64,000 bases of DNA from contig CAIOTJ010000200.1 of NCBI GenBank assembly GCA_903861195.1, positions 1-64,000 on the forward strand. The letters run 5' to 3'. The stretch is from an uncultured Planctomycetaceae bacterium (GTDB lineage Bacteria; Planctomycetota; Planctomycetia; Planctomycetales; Planctomycetaceae). This document shows positions 41,843 to 50,988 of this stretch, piece after piece. The notes under the pieces were generated by a model that searched no databases, had not been told where the DNA came from, and saw only the letters and a program-made list of their open reading frames with translations. Positions within the stretch are counted from its first letter, which is position 1. Every line of letters starts with the position of its first letter. A program made the position numbers and the translations under genes.

Positions 41843-44464
41843 TCAACTTGGCCAGCCGATCGCCACCGCCGATTCTCCCCGTTCACCGGCGATATGCCTC
41901 TGAACGTAGTGCAGCGCCTCCTCGACCTGATCGGCTTGAACCAGAATGAGGTCCCGAGGCTTCAGCATCCGCAGTCCGGCTTCGATGGCTCGAAATTCAC
42001 CACGCGTCTCAAAAATCTCAGTCACGCGTGTCGATTGAGCTAAACCACGCCGCATTAGCGCGACGACCTCGCCATCAGCTCGACCACGCGTACACTTGTC
42101 CTCATAAATAATGACGTGATCAAAAGCGTTGCCAAGGATTTCCGCCTGCTTCACGATGTCGACGTCCCGACGATCACCGGCAGCGGTGTAGACCACCAAT
42201 CGGCGTTCGTGGGGAAGTTGACCGATGGCATCGATCAGGGCCAATAGTGCGTCGACATTATGGCCGTAGTCGACAATCAAAGTTGCCCCAGCGACCTGGA
42301 ACAGATTGAAGCGGGCGGGCGCTTGCCGGGCATCTCCCACGAATTCCCGTAAAGACTTTCGAATGGCCGGCAGAGGGATCCCACATGCCCAGGCTGCCCC
42401 CACGGCGGCAAGCACATTCTCCACTTGAAACCCCAAAATCCCCCCCTGCGACAGAGGGATTTCTGCCATGGGAGCCACTTCCTGCTCCCATCCCGCCTCC
42501 ACCAGCAGCATAACCCCATTCCGGACGCACACGGCCCGCCCACCCCGCGCTCGATGTGCCATGATGAGCGAGTGCTCACTGCTCCGGGCGAAGAAGATCA
42601 CTCCTCCCGGACAGTAGGGGGCCATCGCGACCGTCATCGGATCGGACGCATTGAGTACGGCGTAGCCCGTGGGCGCCACGTTTTCTACGATCACGCGTTT
42701 GACGGCTGCCAGCTGCTCGGATGTTTCGATCCCTCCCAACCCCAGATGATCTCCCTCACCGATATTGGTGACCACGGCAGCGTCGCAGAGATCGAACCCG
42801 AGCCCCTCACGCAGGATCCCCCCCCGGGCTGTCTCTAAAACAGCTGCCTCGACCCGCGGATTGAGGAGGACCGACCGGGCGCTCTTGGGACCGCTGCAGT
42901 CGCCAGTGTCGATCCGGCGGTCGTCAAGAAAAATGCCATCCGTGCAGGTCATCCCCACGCGCATTCCCTGTTGGCGGAACATCTGAGCAATCAGCCGAAC
43001 GGTGGTGGTCTTGCCGTTCGTGCCCGTGACGGCGACTGTGGGAACACGGCCGTTTTCCGGGGTGGGAAACATCGTTCCCACAATTGCCTCACCCACGGGC
43101 CGCGGAGTTCCCTCGGATGGCTCGAGATGCATGCGCAGCCCTGGGGCGGCATTCACCTCCACGACCACCCCCTTCTGCTCATCGAGAGGACGATCGACAT
43201 CGAGGCAGACGACGTCAATGCCAGCGATATCAAGCCCAATCACCCGGGCCGCGTCGACCGCCCGCGCGGCCATGTCCGGATGGAGTTGATCCGTGACATC
43301 GATGGCCGACCCCCCGGTACTGAGATTCGCATTCCGCCGCAACACCACGACCTGTCCCGGGGCAGGAATGGAGGCGGGAGTCATTCCCTGTTCCGAAAGA
43401 ACCGCCAAACCGATCGAATCCAACCGCAGCTTGCTCAGAGAGGTCGCATGATCCTCCCCGCGTCGGGGATCCTGATTGACCAGTTCCACCAGATTCTCGA
43501 TGGAATGGACTCCGTCCCCCACAACCTGCGGCGGGACCCGGCGGGCGGCCGCCACCACTTGGTCGCCAATCACCAGCAAGCGGTGATCGAATCCCGGCGC
43601 GAACCTCTCCACGAGGATCGAGGAACCTTCTTCACGTGCGGCAGCATAGGCCGCCACGACCTGTTCGCGCGTGGTCAGATTCACCGCCACGCCGCGTCCC
43701 TGGTTGCCATACTGCGGTTTGACGACCACCGGCGGACCAATCTCACAGGCTGCCTCCCAGGCCTCTTCGGCATCCTTGACGGGCCGCCCTTCAGGAACGG
43801 GCACTCCCACCGCGCGCAGGAGAGACTTGGTCAGCTCCTTGTCTTGGGCGATTGACTCCCCGATGGCGCTGGTGCGATCGGGTTCGGCCGCCAGAATACG
43901 GTGCTGTTTGACCCCCCACCCAAACTGAACGAGACTCCCCTCGTTCAATCGACGGAAGGGAATGTTCCGCCGCACCGCAGCCTTGACGATCGATCCCGTG
44001 CTCGGTCCGAGGCGAATATGCTCATCATGTGAGCGCAGGTGGCGGATGAGGCCGCCGAGATCGCATTCGGCATCATGGATGGCGGCATGCAGAACACGCC
44101 GCGCCAGATCCACGGCCAGTCGGCCAGTCTCCTCTTCTCGATATTCGAAAATTGCCTTCCACTGCCCAGGCTCGGACAGCGCCACGGTCTTTCCGAAAGT
44201 GACAGGCACTCCCGCCTGTTGCTGCAACTCAAGTGACACTCGCTCCACAGCGTGAGCCAGATTCAGGCTTCCCAGCGGTGTCTCCGAGTGCGCAGCCGCA
44301 GGGGGAGCGAAGAGCCGCGGAAACCACTGCCTCAGTCGGGCTTCAAATCCTGGAATCTCCCGCAAAGGAAAATCCATTTCCCGCAGAGCGATCACCACCT
44401 CCAACACGGTCAAACGTGTCCAGATGTTGGGGCCCCGCAGGGCACGGATCTGGCGGATGTCCAT
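41843..44464 (-). CDS. cphA: Cyanophycin synthetase, canonical ATP-grasp and Mur domains
   Basis: An 873-residue enzyme that polymerises Asp and Arg into multi-L-arginyl-poly-L-aspartate. The N-domain (1-160) starts IRALRGPNIWTR but lacks the HCS..RGG and HxxEH elements seen in other CphA N-domains. The ATP-grasp domain (215-475) is canonical: VVVKPQYGNQGRGV at 246-259, AARRVPPQVVGDG and NLSTGGSAIDVTD. The Mur-ligase domain has the P-loop GTNGKTTT at 481-488, ARGGILREGLGF and the late DYGHN motif. It lies 111 bases downstream of a second, divergent cphA on the same strand. Its catalytic parts look fully functional; primer generation may need the partner. Confidence 0.93.
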   Translation of the reverse strand: MDIRQIRALRGPNIWTRLTVLEVVIALREMDFPLREIPGFEARLRQWFPRLFAPPAAAHSETPLGSLNLAHAVERVSLELQQQAGVPVTFGKTVALSEPGQWKAIFEYREEETGRLAVDLARRVLHAAIHDAECDLGGLIRHLRSHDEHIRLGPSTGSIVKAAVRRNIPFRRLNEGSLVQFGWGVKQHRILAAEPDRTSAIGESIAQDKELTKSLLRAVGVPVPEGRPVKDAEEAWEAACEIGPPVVVKPQYGNQGRGVAVNLTTREQVVAAYAAAREEGSSILVERFAPGFDHRLLVIGDQVVAAARRVPPQVVGDGVHSIENLVELVNQDPRRGEDHATSLSKLRLDSIGLAVLSEQGMTPASIPAPGQVVVLRRNANLSTGGSAIDVTDQLHPDMAARAVDAARVIGLDIAGIDVVCLDVDRPLDEQKGVVVEVNAAPGLRMHLEPSEGTPRPVGEAIVGTMFPTPENGRVPTVAVTGTNGKTTTVRLIAQMFRQQGMRVGMTCTDGIFLDDRRIDTGDCSGPKSARSVLLNPRVEAAVLETARGGILREGLGFDLCDAAVVTNIGEGDHLGLGGIETSEQLAAVKRVIVENVAPTGYAVLNASDPMTVAMAPYCPGGVIFFARSSEHSLIMAHRARGGRAVCVRNGVMLLVEAGWEQEVAPMAEIPLSQGGILGFQVENVLAAVGAAWACGIPLPAIRKSLREFVGDARQAPARFNLFQVAGATLIVDYGHNVDALLALIDAIGQLPHERRLVVYTAAGDRRDVDIVKQAEILGNAFDHVIIYEDKCTRGRADGEVVALMRRGLAQSTRVTEIFETRGEFRAIEAGLRMLKPRDLILVQADQVEEALHYVQRHIAGERGESAVAIGWPS

Positions 44465-44538
44465 GGTCTGTTCCTGAGATTCTCTCGTTTTCTGTCAGCT
44501 GGGGATTCTGTCCGCAACATTGGCTCTTGCCCACCGCT

Positions 44539-44558
44539 CGTCGGGGAATTTCCCGACG
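44539..44558 (-). terminator. Small hairpin between the two cphA genes
   Basis: CGTCGGG pairs with CCCGACG across a 6-base loop in the 111-base spacer. With a 7-base stem and no U-run it is weak; it may tune read-through from the first to the second synthetase gene. Confidence 0.3.
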
Positions 44559-44575
44559 GGAATTCCATCGCGGTG

Positions 44576-47236
44576 CTACCCGGTCTGCAAGCGACGGGCG
44601 GACGAAGAGCCAGGAACCACGCCTGGAACCGTCCTGTTGATTCCCAGCCGTTCTCTGACGCACCGTACGGCAGTATCGACCTCGTCATCCTGTGTCTGGA
44701 CCAACACCAAGTCTGCGGGGCCAAGATTCTCCAGAGCCGCCAGCACCGCCTGATGATAGTCAGGGATGTCGATCCACTCCTGCATTCGGACCGCCCCCTC
44801 CTGCCGGGCCCCCGCCCGAAACAGCTCCGCCACTTCGCTTGGCGATCGATCGTTGCACGAGGAATCGTGGTAGATGAATACCCGCTCGAAATGCCGGGCC
44901 AACAGACGCCCCTGGTCGACCAGGTCTGAGGCACGACGTCGGCGGCCAGCGGAATAAACAGCGGTTCGCCGGGTCGCCGGTTCGTGACCCAGCGCCTGGC
45001 AGACCGCCTCTAATGCGTCGAGGTTATGGCAATCATCCACAATCACCGCAGCCCCCCCGACCTCAAATCGCTGATACCGCCCGGGCAATTCGAGAAAGTC
45101 TCGGCCATACGTCCGCAAACCATCCCGAATCTGCTCGAATGACAGCCCCAGATGCCAGGCCGCCCCCACGGCGGCCAGGACATTCGCCGTCTGAAACGGC
45201 ACTCCCCCTCCCCCGGTAAGCGGGATTTGGCCCAGTGGCAACAGCACGGTTTCCACCCCACCCGAAGCAGCCACCAGCTGCTGGCCCTCAACGAAAATGC
45301 AGCGTCCACCAGACTTCAAATGGGCCAGCAAGACTTCGTGTTCGGAATCCAGGCTGAAAAACGTCACGCCACCCGCTGACAGCTCGGCCATCGAGGCCAC
45401 CTGCGGATCCTCGGCATTCAGTACCGCCATTCCGGTGGGCAGCACGACATCGACCCCGCACCGCTTCACAGTCCACATCTGTTCCGGAGTATCGATATAG
45501 GCTTGACCGAGATGATCGCACCTTCCGAGATTGGTCACCACTGCGACATCACAACGGTCAAATCCCAGCCCCTCACGAAGGATACCACCGCGCCCCGACT
45601 CAAAAACCGCCGCTTCGACCAGCGGGTTGAGTAAGACTTTGCGGGCGCTGCGAGGGCCGCTGCAGTCTCCCCCCTCGATGAGCCGTCCTGCAACACGGAT
45701 GCCATCGGTCGAAGTCTCCCCCACCACAACCCCGTGGCTGGATAGCAGGTGATTGATCAAACGGACTACCGTCGATTTACCATTGGTCCCTGTGACACTG
45801 ACAATCGGGATTCTACCCGATTGCCCAGCGGAGAACAGCATTCCCACAATCGCTTCGCCGACTGGGCGCGGTTGTCCCACTGAGGGCTTCAGATGCATCA
45901 CCAAGCCCGGCCCCGCGTTGACCTCGACCACCACCGCCCCCTGCTCCTCGAGGGGCCGCGAAATATCCTTCGCCACAATATCCAGCCCGGCGATATCCAA
46001 ACCCACAGTTCGAGCAGCCAAAACAGCGTGGTCGGCGACACTGGGATGAACCTCGTCCGTCACGTCGATCGACAAATTGTCGTTTCGCTGAACCAAGACG
46101 ACCTGTCCTGAGGCTGGCACCGACTCGGGAGTGAAACCCTGGCGTTCCAGTTGCAGCAGGGTAACGGCATCATACTCGATCAGACTGAGCGGAAAAGATT
46201 CGTCTTCACCCCGCCGTGGGTCGCTGTTCAACTGGTCTTCAATCAACTGTCGCAGGGTATTGCGTCCGTCGGCGGTGACGGTCACCGGCTCCCCCTTGAC
46301 CGCGGCGACCAATTTGTCTCCGACAACCAACAGCCGATGCTCCTCACCCTTGGCGAATCGTTCGACGATGACACCCGAGCCCTCACGAGACGCTGCCTGA
46401 AACGCCTTCTCAATCTCCTCCCGGGAAGTCAGATTCGTGGAGACACCCCGGGCGTGATTTGCGTCCCGAGGTTTGACAACGACCGGGAGACCAATTTCAT
46501 TGGCAGCCTCCCAGGCATCTTCCGGGGTATCTACCCCGCGGCCTTCGGGGACAGGAACCCCGACGGCACGCAACAGCGACTTGGTCAGCTCCTTATCCTG
46601 GGCGATGGACTCGGCGATCGCGCTGGTGCGATCGGTCTCGGCGGTCCAGATGCGACGCTGCTTAGCGCCATGACCAAGCTGTACAAGGCTGCCGGCATTC
46701 AGTCGCCGTGCCGGGATGCCCCGGGCCTCGGCCGCCGAGACAATCGCCAATGTGCTGGGTCCCAGGCAAACGCGGTCCACCAACGCCCTCAATTTCTTGA
46801 CTTCGGCACTGACATCAAATGGACGATCGTAGATAGCACTGAGCAAAAGTTCCCGACCCGCCAACAAACAAGCCCGCGCCACCTGTTCATCGCGATACCG
46901 CATCACCACTTTGTAGACCCCCTCTTCTGAGGTTTCTCGGGCCTTGCCAAATCCCACGGGAGTCCCCGCCAGAGTCTGTAACTCGATCGCCACATGCTCC
47001 AGAATGTGCGCAGGGTAGGTTCCATCTCGAAGACGCTGGAAGAATCCCCCCCGTTCACCATAACTGCAGCGATGTTCAATCATCGTAGGCAGCAGACTCA
47101 TCAGCCGATCATTGAATCCGGGAATCGAAGTGGAGGGTGAGTCTTTCAGTTCCTGCAGATCCACCCACGCCTCAAGCACCGGATGACGGGACCACACATT
47201 GGGGCCACGCAGCGTCAAAATCTTCCGAATTTCCAC
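44576..47236 (-). CDS. cphA: Cyanophycin synthetase, divergent ATP-grasp copy
   Basis: An 886-residue CphA. The N-domain is canonical: IRKILTLRGPNVWSR, EHRCSYGERGGFFQRL and HILEHVAIELQTLAG. This is the signature linked in characterised enzymes to a cryptic primer-making hydrolase. The ATP-grasp domain diverges: the glycine loop is KPRDANHARGV (255-265) instead of DGNxGRG, the later ERVPAHVVGNG-type block is KGEPVTVTADG, and NLSTGGxA is shortened to NLSIDVTD. The Mur domain keeps GTNGKST (483-489) and GGILREGLGF, but DYGHN is DDCHN. The start is GTG at 47236 with GAGGAAC upstream. It is transcribed first, before the canonical copy, and divergently from an ABC exporter gene. Confidence 0.9.
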   Translation of the reverse strand: MEIRKILTLRGPNVWSRHPVLEAWVDLQELKDSPSTSIPGFNDRLMSLLPTMIEHRCSYGERGGFFQRLRDGTYPAHILEHVAIELQTLAGTPVGFGKARETSEEGVYKVVMRYRDEQVARACLLAGRELLLSAIYDRPFDVSAEVKKLRALVDRVCLGPSTLAIVSAAEARGIPARRLNAGSLVQLGHGAKQRRIWTAETDRTSAIAESIAQDKELTKSLLRAVGVPVPEGRGVDTPEDAWEAANEIGLPVVVKPRDANHARGVSTNLTSREEIEKAFQAASREGSGVIVERFAKGEEHRLLVVGDKLVAAVKGEPVTVTADGRNTLRQLIEDQLNSDPRRGEDESFPLSLIEYDAVTLLQLERQGFTPESVPASGQVVLVQRNDNLSIDVTDEVHPSVADHAVLAARTVGLDIAGLDIVAKDISRPLEEQGAVVVEVNAGPGLVMHLKPSVGQPRPVGEAIVGMLFSAGQSGRIPIVSVTGTNGKSTVVRLINHLLSSHGVVVGETSTDGIRVAGRLIEGGDCSGPRSARKVLLNPLVEAAVFESGRGGILREGLGFDRCDVAVVTNLGRCDHLGQAYIDTPEQMWTVKRCGVDVVLPTGMAVLNAEDPQVASMAELSAGGVTFFSLDSEHEVLLAHLKSGGRCIFVEGQQLVAASGGVETVLLPLGQIPLTGGGGVPFQTANVLAAVGAAWHLGLSFEQIRDGLRTYGRDFLELPGRYQRFEVGGAAVIVDDCHNLDALEAVCQALGHEPATRRTAVYSAGRRRRASDLVDQGRLLARHFERVFIYHDSSCNDRSPSEVAELFRAGARQEGAVRMQEWIDIPDYHQAVLAALENLGPADLVLVQTQDDEVDTAVRCVRERLGINRTVPGVVPGSSSARRLQTG

Positions 47237-47580
47237 GAGTTGTTCCTCGGGACAACCGTTGTCGCGGGCCCCCTCCCTGAGGACCCCCTCACCAACCCAC
47301 TTCGTCGAACTCACCGGTCGAACAACGAGGCATGGCCACTGGCAAGACTGCCAAACCAGACCCGATTCCGCAAAAACGGTTCGCAAGGGCATGCGACCGG
47401 CGATGGGACCAAGCCAGCCGACATTCCGCCGAACTGCCTCCGGACGAAGCCCTGGGGATTTCGCTGGAAAACTTACGCTCTCCCTGCGGATCCCCTTCTC
47501 ATCAATCCGTAGGACACCTATTCTATCGGCCACCGCGGTGAATGTATATCACTCCGCCCTGTGCTGCCCGAGGCTTGACT
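47237..47580. other. Divergent intergenic region between cphA and ABC transporter
   Basis: About 344 bases that must carry promoters for both directions if the spacer is functional. Minus-strand open reading continues through it upstream of the cphA start, but with no family similarity. No clear -10/-35 pair or operator was identified. Confidence 0.5.
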
Positions 47581-49938
47581 GTGAGCGATTCTTCAGACGA
47601 CTGGTTCCGTGTCACCCCTGAACTTCGGCGGGGCATCCAGTCGCAACTCGGGTTACGGGAGCAGGTCTCCGCGGTCCTGCGGCACGACCTGGGACCTGAC
47701 CAACACTACCAGGCGGGACTGCTTGTTTTGACCAATCAGCGACTCCTGGGATGTGCCCTGCCGGCGGGGGAGGGTTTGCCCCTCGCAGCGGCCTGGATAC
47801 AAATTCCCCTTGTCGACGTCGAACAGCTCAACCTGCGTGATCGCGGTGGATTAGGGACACTGGAAGTTTTGGCCAAGGATCGTCGGCTGGGCGTGTGGTA
47901 CTACACCATCGCCTGTGCTGAGTCGGCGAAGGAACTGGTGGATGCTTGGCGTGAGGGGCAGACCGGCCACCCCCGGGTTCTGCCAGCGGCACCTGACCAG
48001 CCTCTTGACGAGGGTTTCGAACCGACGGGCGACGCCTCGCTGGGATCGCTACTGAGATTGCTGGGGTTTGTTCGGCATCGATTCGGGCATGCCCTGTTGG
48101 GAGCCGTCCTGACCATTCTGACGACTATCGCCAGCATGGTGGCGCCGATCTACCAGAAGTCCCTGATCGATGACTTCATCGCTTACGACACACAGAAGCA
48201 GACACAAAACCCCGCAGCATTACCGCTCGCGGAAGGGGCTCCACGACCTGCCGAAGTCCAGCTCACCAAACCGGTGCTGCGCAGCCGGATCATCTACTAC
48301 CTGTCGGTGATGGTGGTGGCCGGGTTGGCCGCATGGGCCTTCGCATGGGCCCAAGGTTGGGTTCTGGCCTGCCTCTCTGAACGTATCTCTGCCGACCTGC
48401 GCAACCGCACCTACGAACACCTCCAGCGGCTCTCGCTCGATTTTTTCAGTGCGAAACGAACCGGCGATCTGGTGGCCCGCATCAGCTCGGACACGGACCG
48501 CATCTGCAGTTTTCTCTCCGACAACCTGATGGACTTCGTCACCGATCTGTTGACGATCCTCTGGACCATTGGAGTTCTCTTCTGGATGGATCCGATTCTG
48601 GCCACCGCGACGTTGTGCACATTCCCCCTCGTGGCCTGGCTGACTTTCAGTATCCGCAGCCGTCTGACCCATGGTTTCTCCACCGGGTACCGCGCCTGGG
48701 GGGAAATGACCAGCGTTTTGGCCGACACAATTCCCGGGATCCGTGTCGTTAAGGCGTTTGCCCAGGAACAGCGGGAAGTCGACCGGTTCCGCGACGCGAA
48801 TCAGCGCATCGTCCAGGCAAATGACCGAGTCAACGTGGTCTGGACGTTCTTCTGGCCCATGGTCGCGTTTCTGAACCGGATCGGCCTGATCGTGGTCCTC
48901 GCAGTGGGATCCTGGCTCATCCTGGGAGACAGCGCCACGGTAACCATCGGGACGCTGTTCGCGTTCAACAGCTATATCGGGGCCTTCTACACCAGACTGG
49001 AATCGATGAGCCGGATGGCCACAAGCACCCAGCGAGCCGCGGCGAGCGCCCAGCGGATTTTTGAGATCCTGGACCGGGTCCCCAGTGTGCCTGAACCACA
49101 AAATCCCGAACCTGTTGGCGATCTGAGGGGCCGCATCGAGGCCAGGAACATCAGCTTCCGATATGGCAACCGGCAGGTCATGGATGGCGTCACCTTGACG
49201 ATCGAGCCAGGTGAGATGGTCGGTCTGGTGGGCACGACTGGGGCGGGCAAGAGCACCTTTGTGAATCTGGTGTGCCGGTTTCATGATGTTTCCTCGGGCG
49301 AGATCCTCGTCGATGGACGCGATATCCGCTCGTTTTCGATCGCCGACTACCGGCGAAACATCGGCATCGTGCTGCAGGAGCCGTTCCTGTTTTTTGGGAC
49401 CATCGCCGAAAACATTGCCTATGGACGCCCCGAGGCAACCCGGGCCGAGATCATTGCCGCGGCCAAAGCGGCCCGCGCTCACGAATTCATTTTGCGGTTA
49501 CCCGACGGCTACGACTCGATTGTGGGAGAACGGGGTCAGACCCTCTCAGGTGGCGAGCGGCAACGAGTCTCGATCGCGCGGGCCCTGTTGATCGATCCCC
49601 GAATTCTGATTCTGGACGAGGCGACCTCGGCGGTCGACACGACGACCGAGCAACAGATTCAGGAAGCTCTCGACAATCTCACCCGGGGGCGGACCACCAT
49701 CGCCATCGCCCACCGTCTGAGTACACTGAGGCAGGCGAACCGTGTGGTGGTGCTGGAACAAGGCCGCATTGTCGAGGTTGGGAGCCACGAAGAACTCCTC
49801 GCCCGTGGCGGAAAGTATGCCCAGCTCTACGAAGCCCAGATGCGCCATGGACAGTTGCAGAGTCCGCAGGCACACCAGGAACCTGCCATGGTCGAGATTC
49901 CACGCAGCTTCAAGGCCCAACGCGAAGAACTCGATTGA
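47581..49938 (+). CDS. ABC exporter (fused TMD-NBD) with extra N-terminal domain
   Basis: A half-transporter of about 785 residues. Residues 1-130 form an unusual beta-rich domain (QAGLLVLTNQRLLGCAL, GTLEVLAKD), PH/GRAM-like in appearance. The six-helix ABC transmembrane domain follows (to about 500). The NBD has Walker A GTTGAGKST, Q-loop VLQEPFLF, signature LSGGERQR, Walker B ILILDEAT and the switch IAIAHRLS. The GTG at 47581 (GAGG upstream) is preferred over the ATG at 47542. It is divergent from the cphA pair. From memory, related cyanophycin loci include an ABC transporter, but no substrate is shown. It may export peptides or lipids. Confidence 0.85.
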   Translation: MSDSSDDWFRVTPELRRGIQSQLGLREQVSAVLRHDLGPDQHYQAGLLVLTNQRLLGCALPAGEGLPLAAAWIQIPLVDVEQLNLRDRGGLGTLEVLAKDRRLGVWYYTIACAESAKELVDAWREGQTGHPRVLPAAPDQPLDEGFEPTGDASLGSLLRLLGFVRHRFGHALLGAVLTILTTIASMVAPIYQKSLIDDFIAYDTQKQTQNPAALPLAEGAPRPAEVQLTKPVLRSRIIYYLSVMVVAGLAAWAFAWAQGWVLACLSERISADLRNRTYEHLQRLSLDFFSAKRTGDLVARISSDTDRICSFLSDNLMDFVTDLLTILWTIGVLFWMDPILATATLCTFPLVAWLTFSIRSRLTHGFSTGYRAWGEMTSVLADTIPGIRVVKAFAQEQREVDRFRDANQRIVQANDRVNVVWTFFWPMVAFLNRIGLIVVLAVGSWLILGDSATVTIGTLFAFNSYIGAFYTRLESMSRMATSTQRAAASAQRIFEILDRVPSVPEPQNPEPVGDLRGRIEARNISFRYGNRQVMDGVTLTIEPGEMVGLVGTTGAGKSTFVNLVCRFHDVSSGEILVDGRDIRSFSIADYRRNIGIVLQEPFLFFGTIAENIAYGRPEATRAEIIAAAKAARAHEFILRLPDGYDSIVGERGQTLSGGERQRVSIARALLIDPRILILDEATSAVDTTTEQQIQEALDNLTRGRTTIAIAHRLSTLRQANRVVVLEQGRIVEVGSHEELLARGGKYAQLYEAQMRHGQLQSPQAHQEPAMVEIPRSFKAQREELD

Positions 49939-49954
49939 TGCGGCCAAGAGACTC

Positions 49955-49976
49955 GGACTGCTCGGCCGAGCAGTCC
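49955..49976. terminator. 22-base perfect palindrome between convergent genes
   Basis: GGACTGCTCGGCCGAGCAGTCC is a perfect 22-base palindrome, 16 bases after the ABC transporter stop and 109 bases past the end of the convergent 50086 gene. As RNA it would form a hairpin from either strand, so a bidirectional terminator is likely, although U-runs are missing. Confidence 0.5.
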
Positions 49977-50085
49977 AGCCTCCAGCGAGGGAATTCCCCC
50001 GCGTTTCTGGAGTCTGGTCGGTTTCAGAGCCGCGTCCAGCTGCCAGCAGCGAATCGCTGGTTCCCGTTGATCGCCCCCGAAACGC

Positions 50086-50988
50086 TCAAGTCCCCTCGAA
50101 ACTGGTCTGGGAAGCTGGTGGAAGATCGGCTGGTTTCGCATAGTACTGCGACAGATCCAACGTGCCACGGGTCTCGGCCTCCAACAATTGAATTCGTTTC
50201 TCCAACTGCGACATCTTGGCCTGCAGGGCCGGAATCTGTTGCTCCAACCCTGTCTCCTTTTTGGGCCGGGGCACGCTGGGGTAGCCCAACTGCCGTTGCA
50301 GGGCTGCGAACAGATACAGCGGGTCCTTCCCCAAATTGGCCTTGGCAATTCGCCCCTCCCGTGAGCCGAAAAGAACCGGATGGGACGGGGACCAATCGGA
50401 GTCTCCCTGAATCCTGCGGCGATCGTCAACAAACTGCTGAGAAGAGCGATAGATCAATTCGCCGAAATCGGTGGCCCCCAACTGCAGCCTCGCCCGCAAA
50501 ATCCAGTCGCTCCACTGACTTCCGGCGTAGTGTGGATCGGCCGCCATCGCCACCATCCCCCGGTCATACCCCAGACGATTGCGACTGATCGACTCGAACT
50601 GGTAGACGAACAACCCGGCTGGCGTCGCCCCCTGGGCCTTGTAGCTTGCCTCGTGTTGCAGGATTTCCAGGGCGGTCAACTGGTCGAACTTCGAACGGTC
50701 TTCTTCCGCCCGCTGGAAGACGAAGGTCTGAAACGCAGTGAAATAGTGCGGCAACAGGGACATTCCCTGACTCAGTCGACCATGCAGCCCAACCTCCCCC
50801 CGCAGGAACTCGATGACGGTGGGCAGCCGGGAGGTCGAAAGCACCTCTTCGTGAATGGTGGCCAACACCTCCTGAGCCGGCAGATTCTCGAGCAGCCGTT
50901 CGCGAAACACCCGGAAAAAATACACCTGCTCGATGTACTCCTCGCGATCCAACCCGGGCTGAGGGGTGGGCTTTGAAACGGAGGTCAT
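50086..50988 (-). CDS. Conserved hypothetical protein coupled to the multihaem cytochrome
   Basis: A 300-residue soluble protein without signal peptide. The N-terminal 200 residues are helical (REEYIEQVYFFRVFRERLLEN, then EVLSTSRLPTVIEFLRGE). A coiled coil lies at about 235-270 (EQQIPALQAKMSQLEKRIQLL), and the end is Pro-rich. No domain recognised. Its ATG overlaps the stop of the cytochrome gene (ATGA), so translation is coupled. Planctomycete-type composition suggests a lineage-specific gene. Since the partner is exported and this protein is apparently cytosolic, they need not bind each other directly. Confidence 0.75.
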   Translation of the reverse strand: MTSVSKPTPQPGLDREEYIEQVYFFRVFRERLLENLPAQEVLATIHEEVLSTSRLPTVIEFLRGEVGLHGRLSQGMSLLPHYFTAFQTFVFQRAEEDRSKFDQLTALEILQHEASYKAQGATPAGLFVYQFESISRNRLGYDRGMVAMAADPHYAGSQWSDWILRARLQLGATDFGELIYRSSQQFVDDRRRIQGDSDWSPSHPVLFGSREGRIAKANLGKDPLYLFAALQRQLGYPSVPRPKKETGLEQQIPALQAKMSQLEKRIQLLEAETRGTLDLSQYYAKPADLPPASQTSFEGT

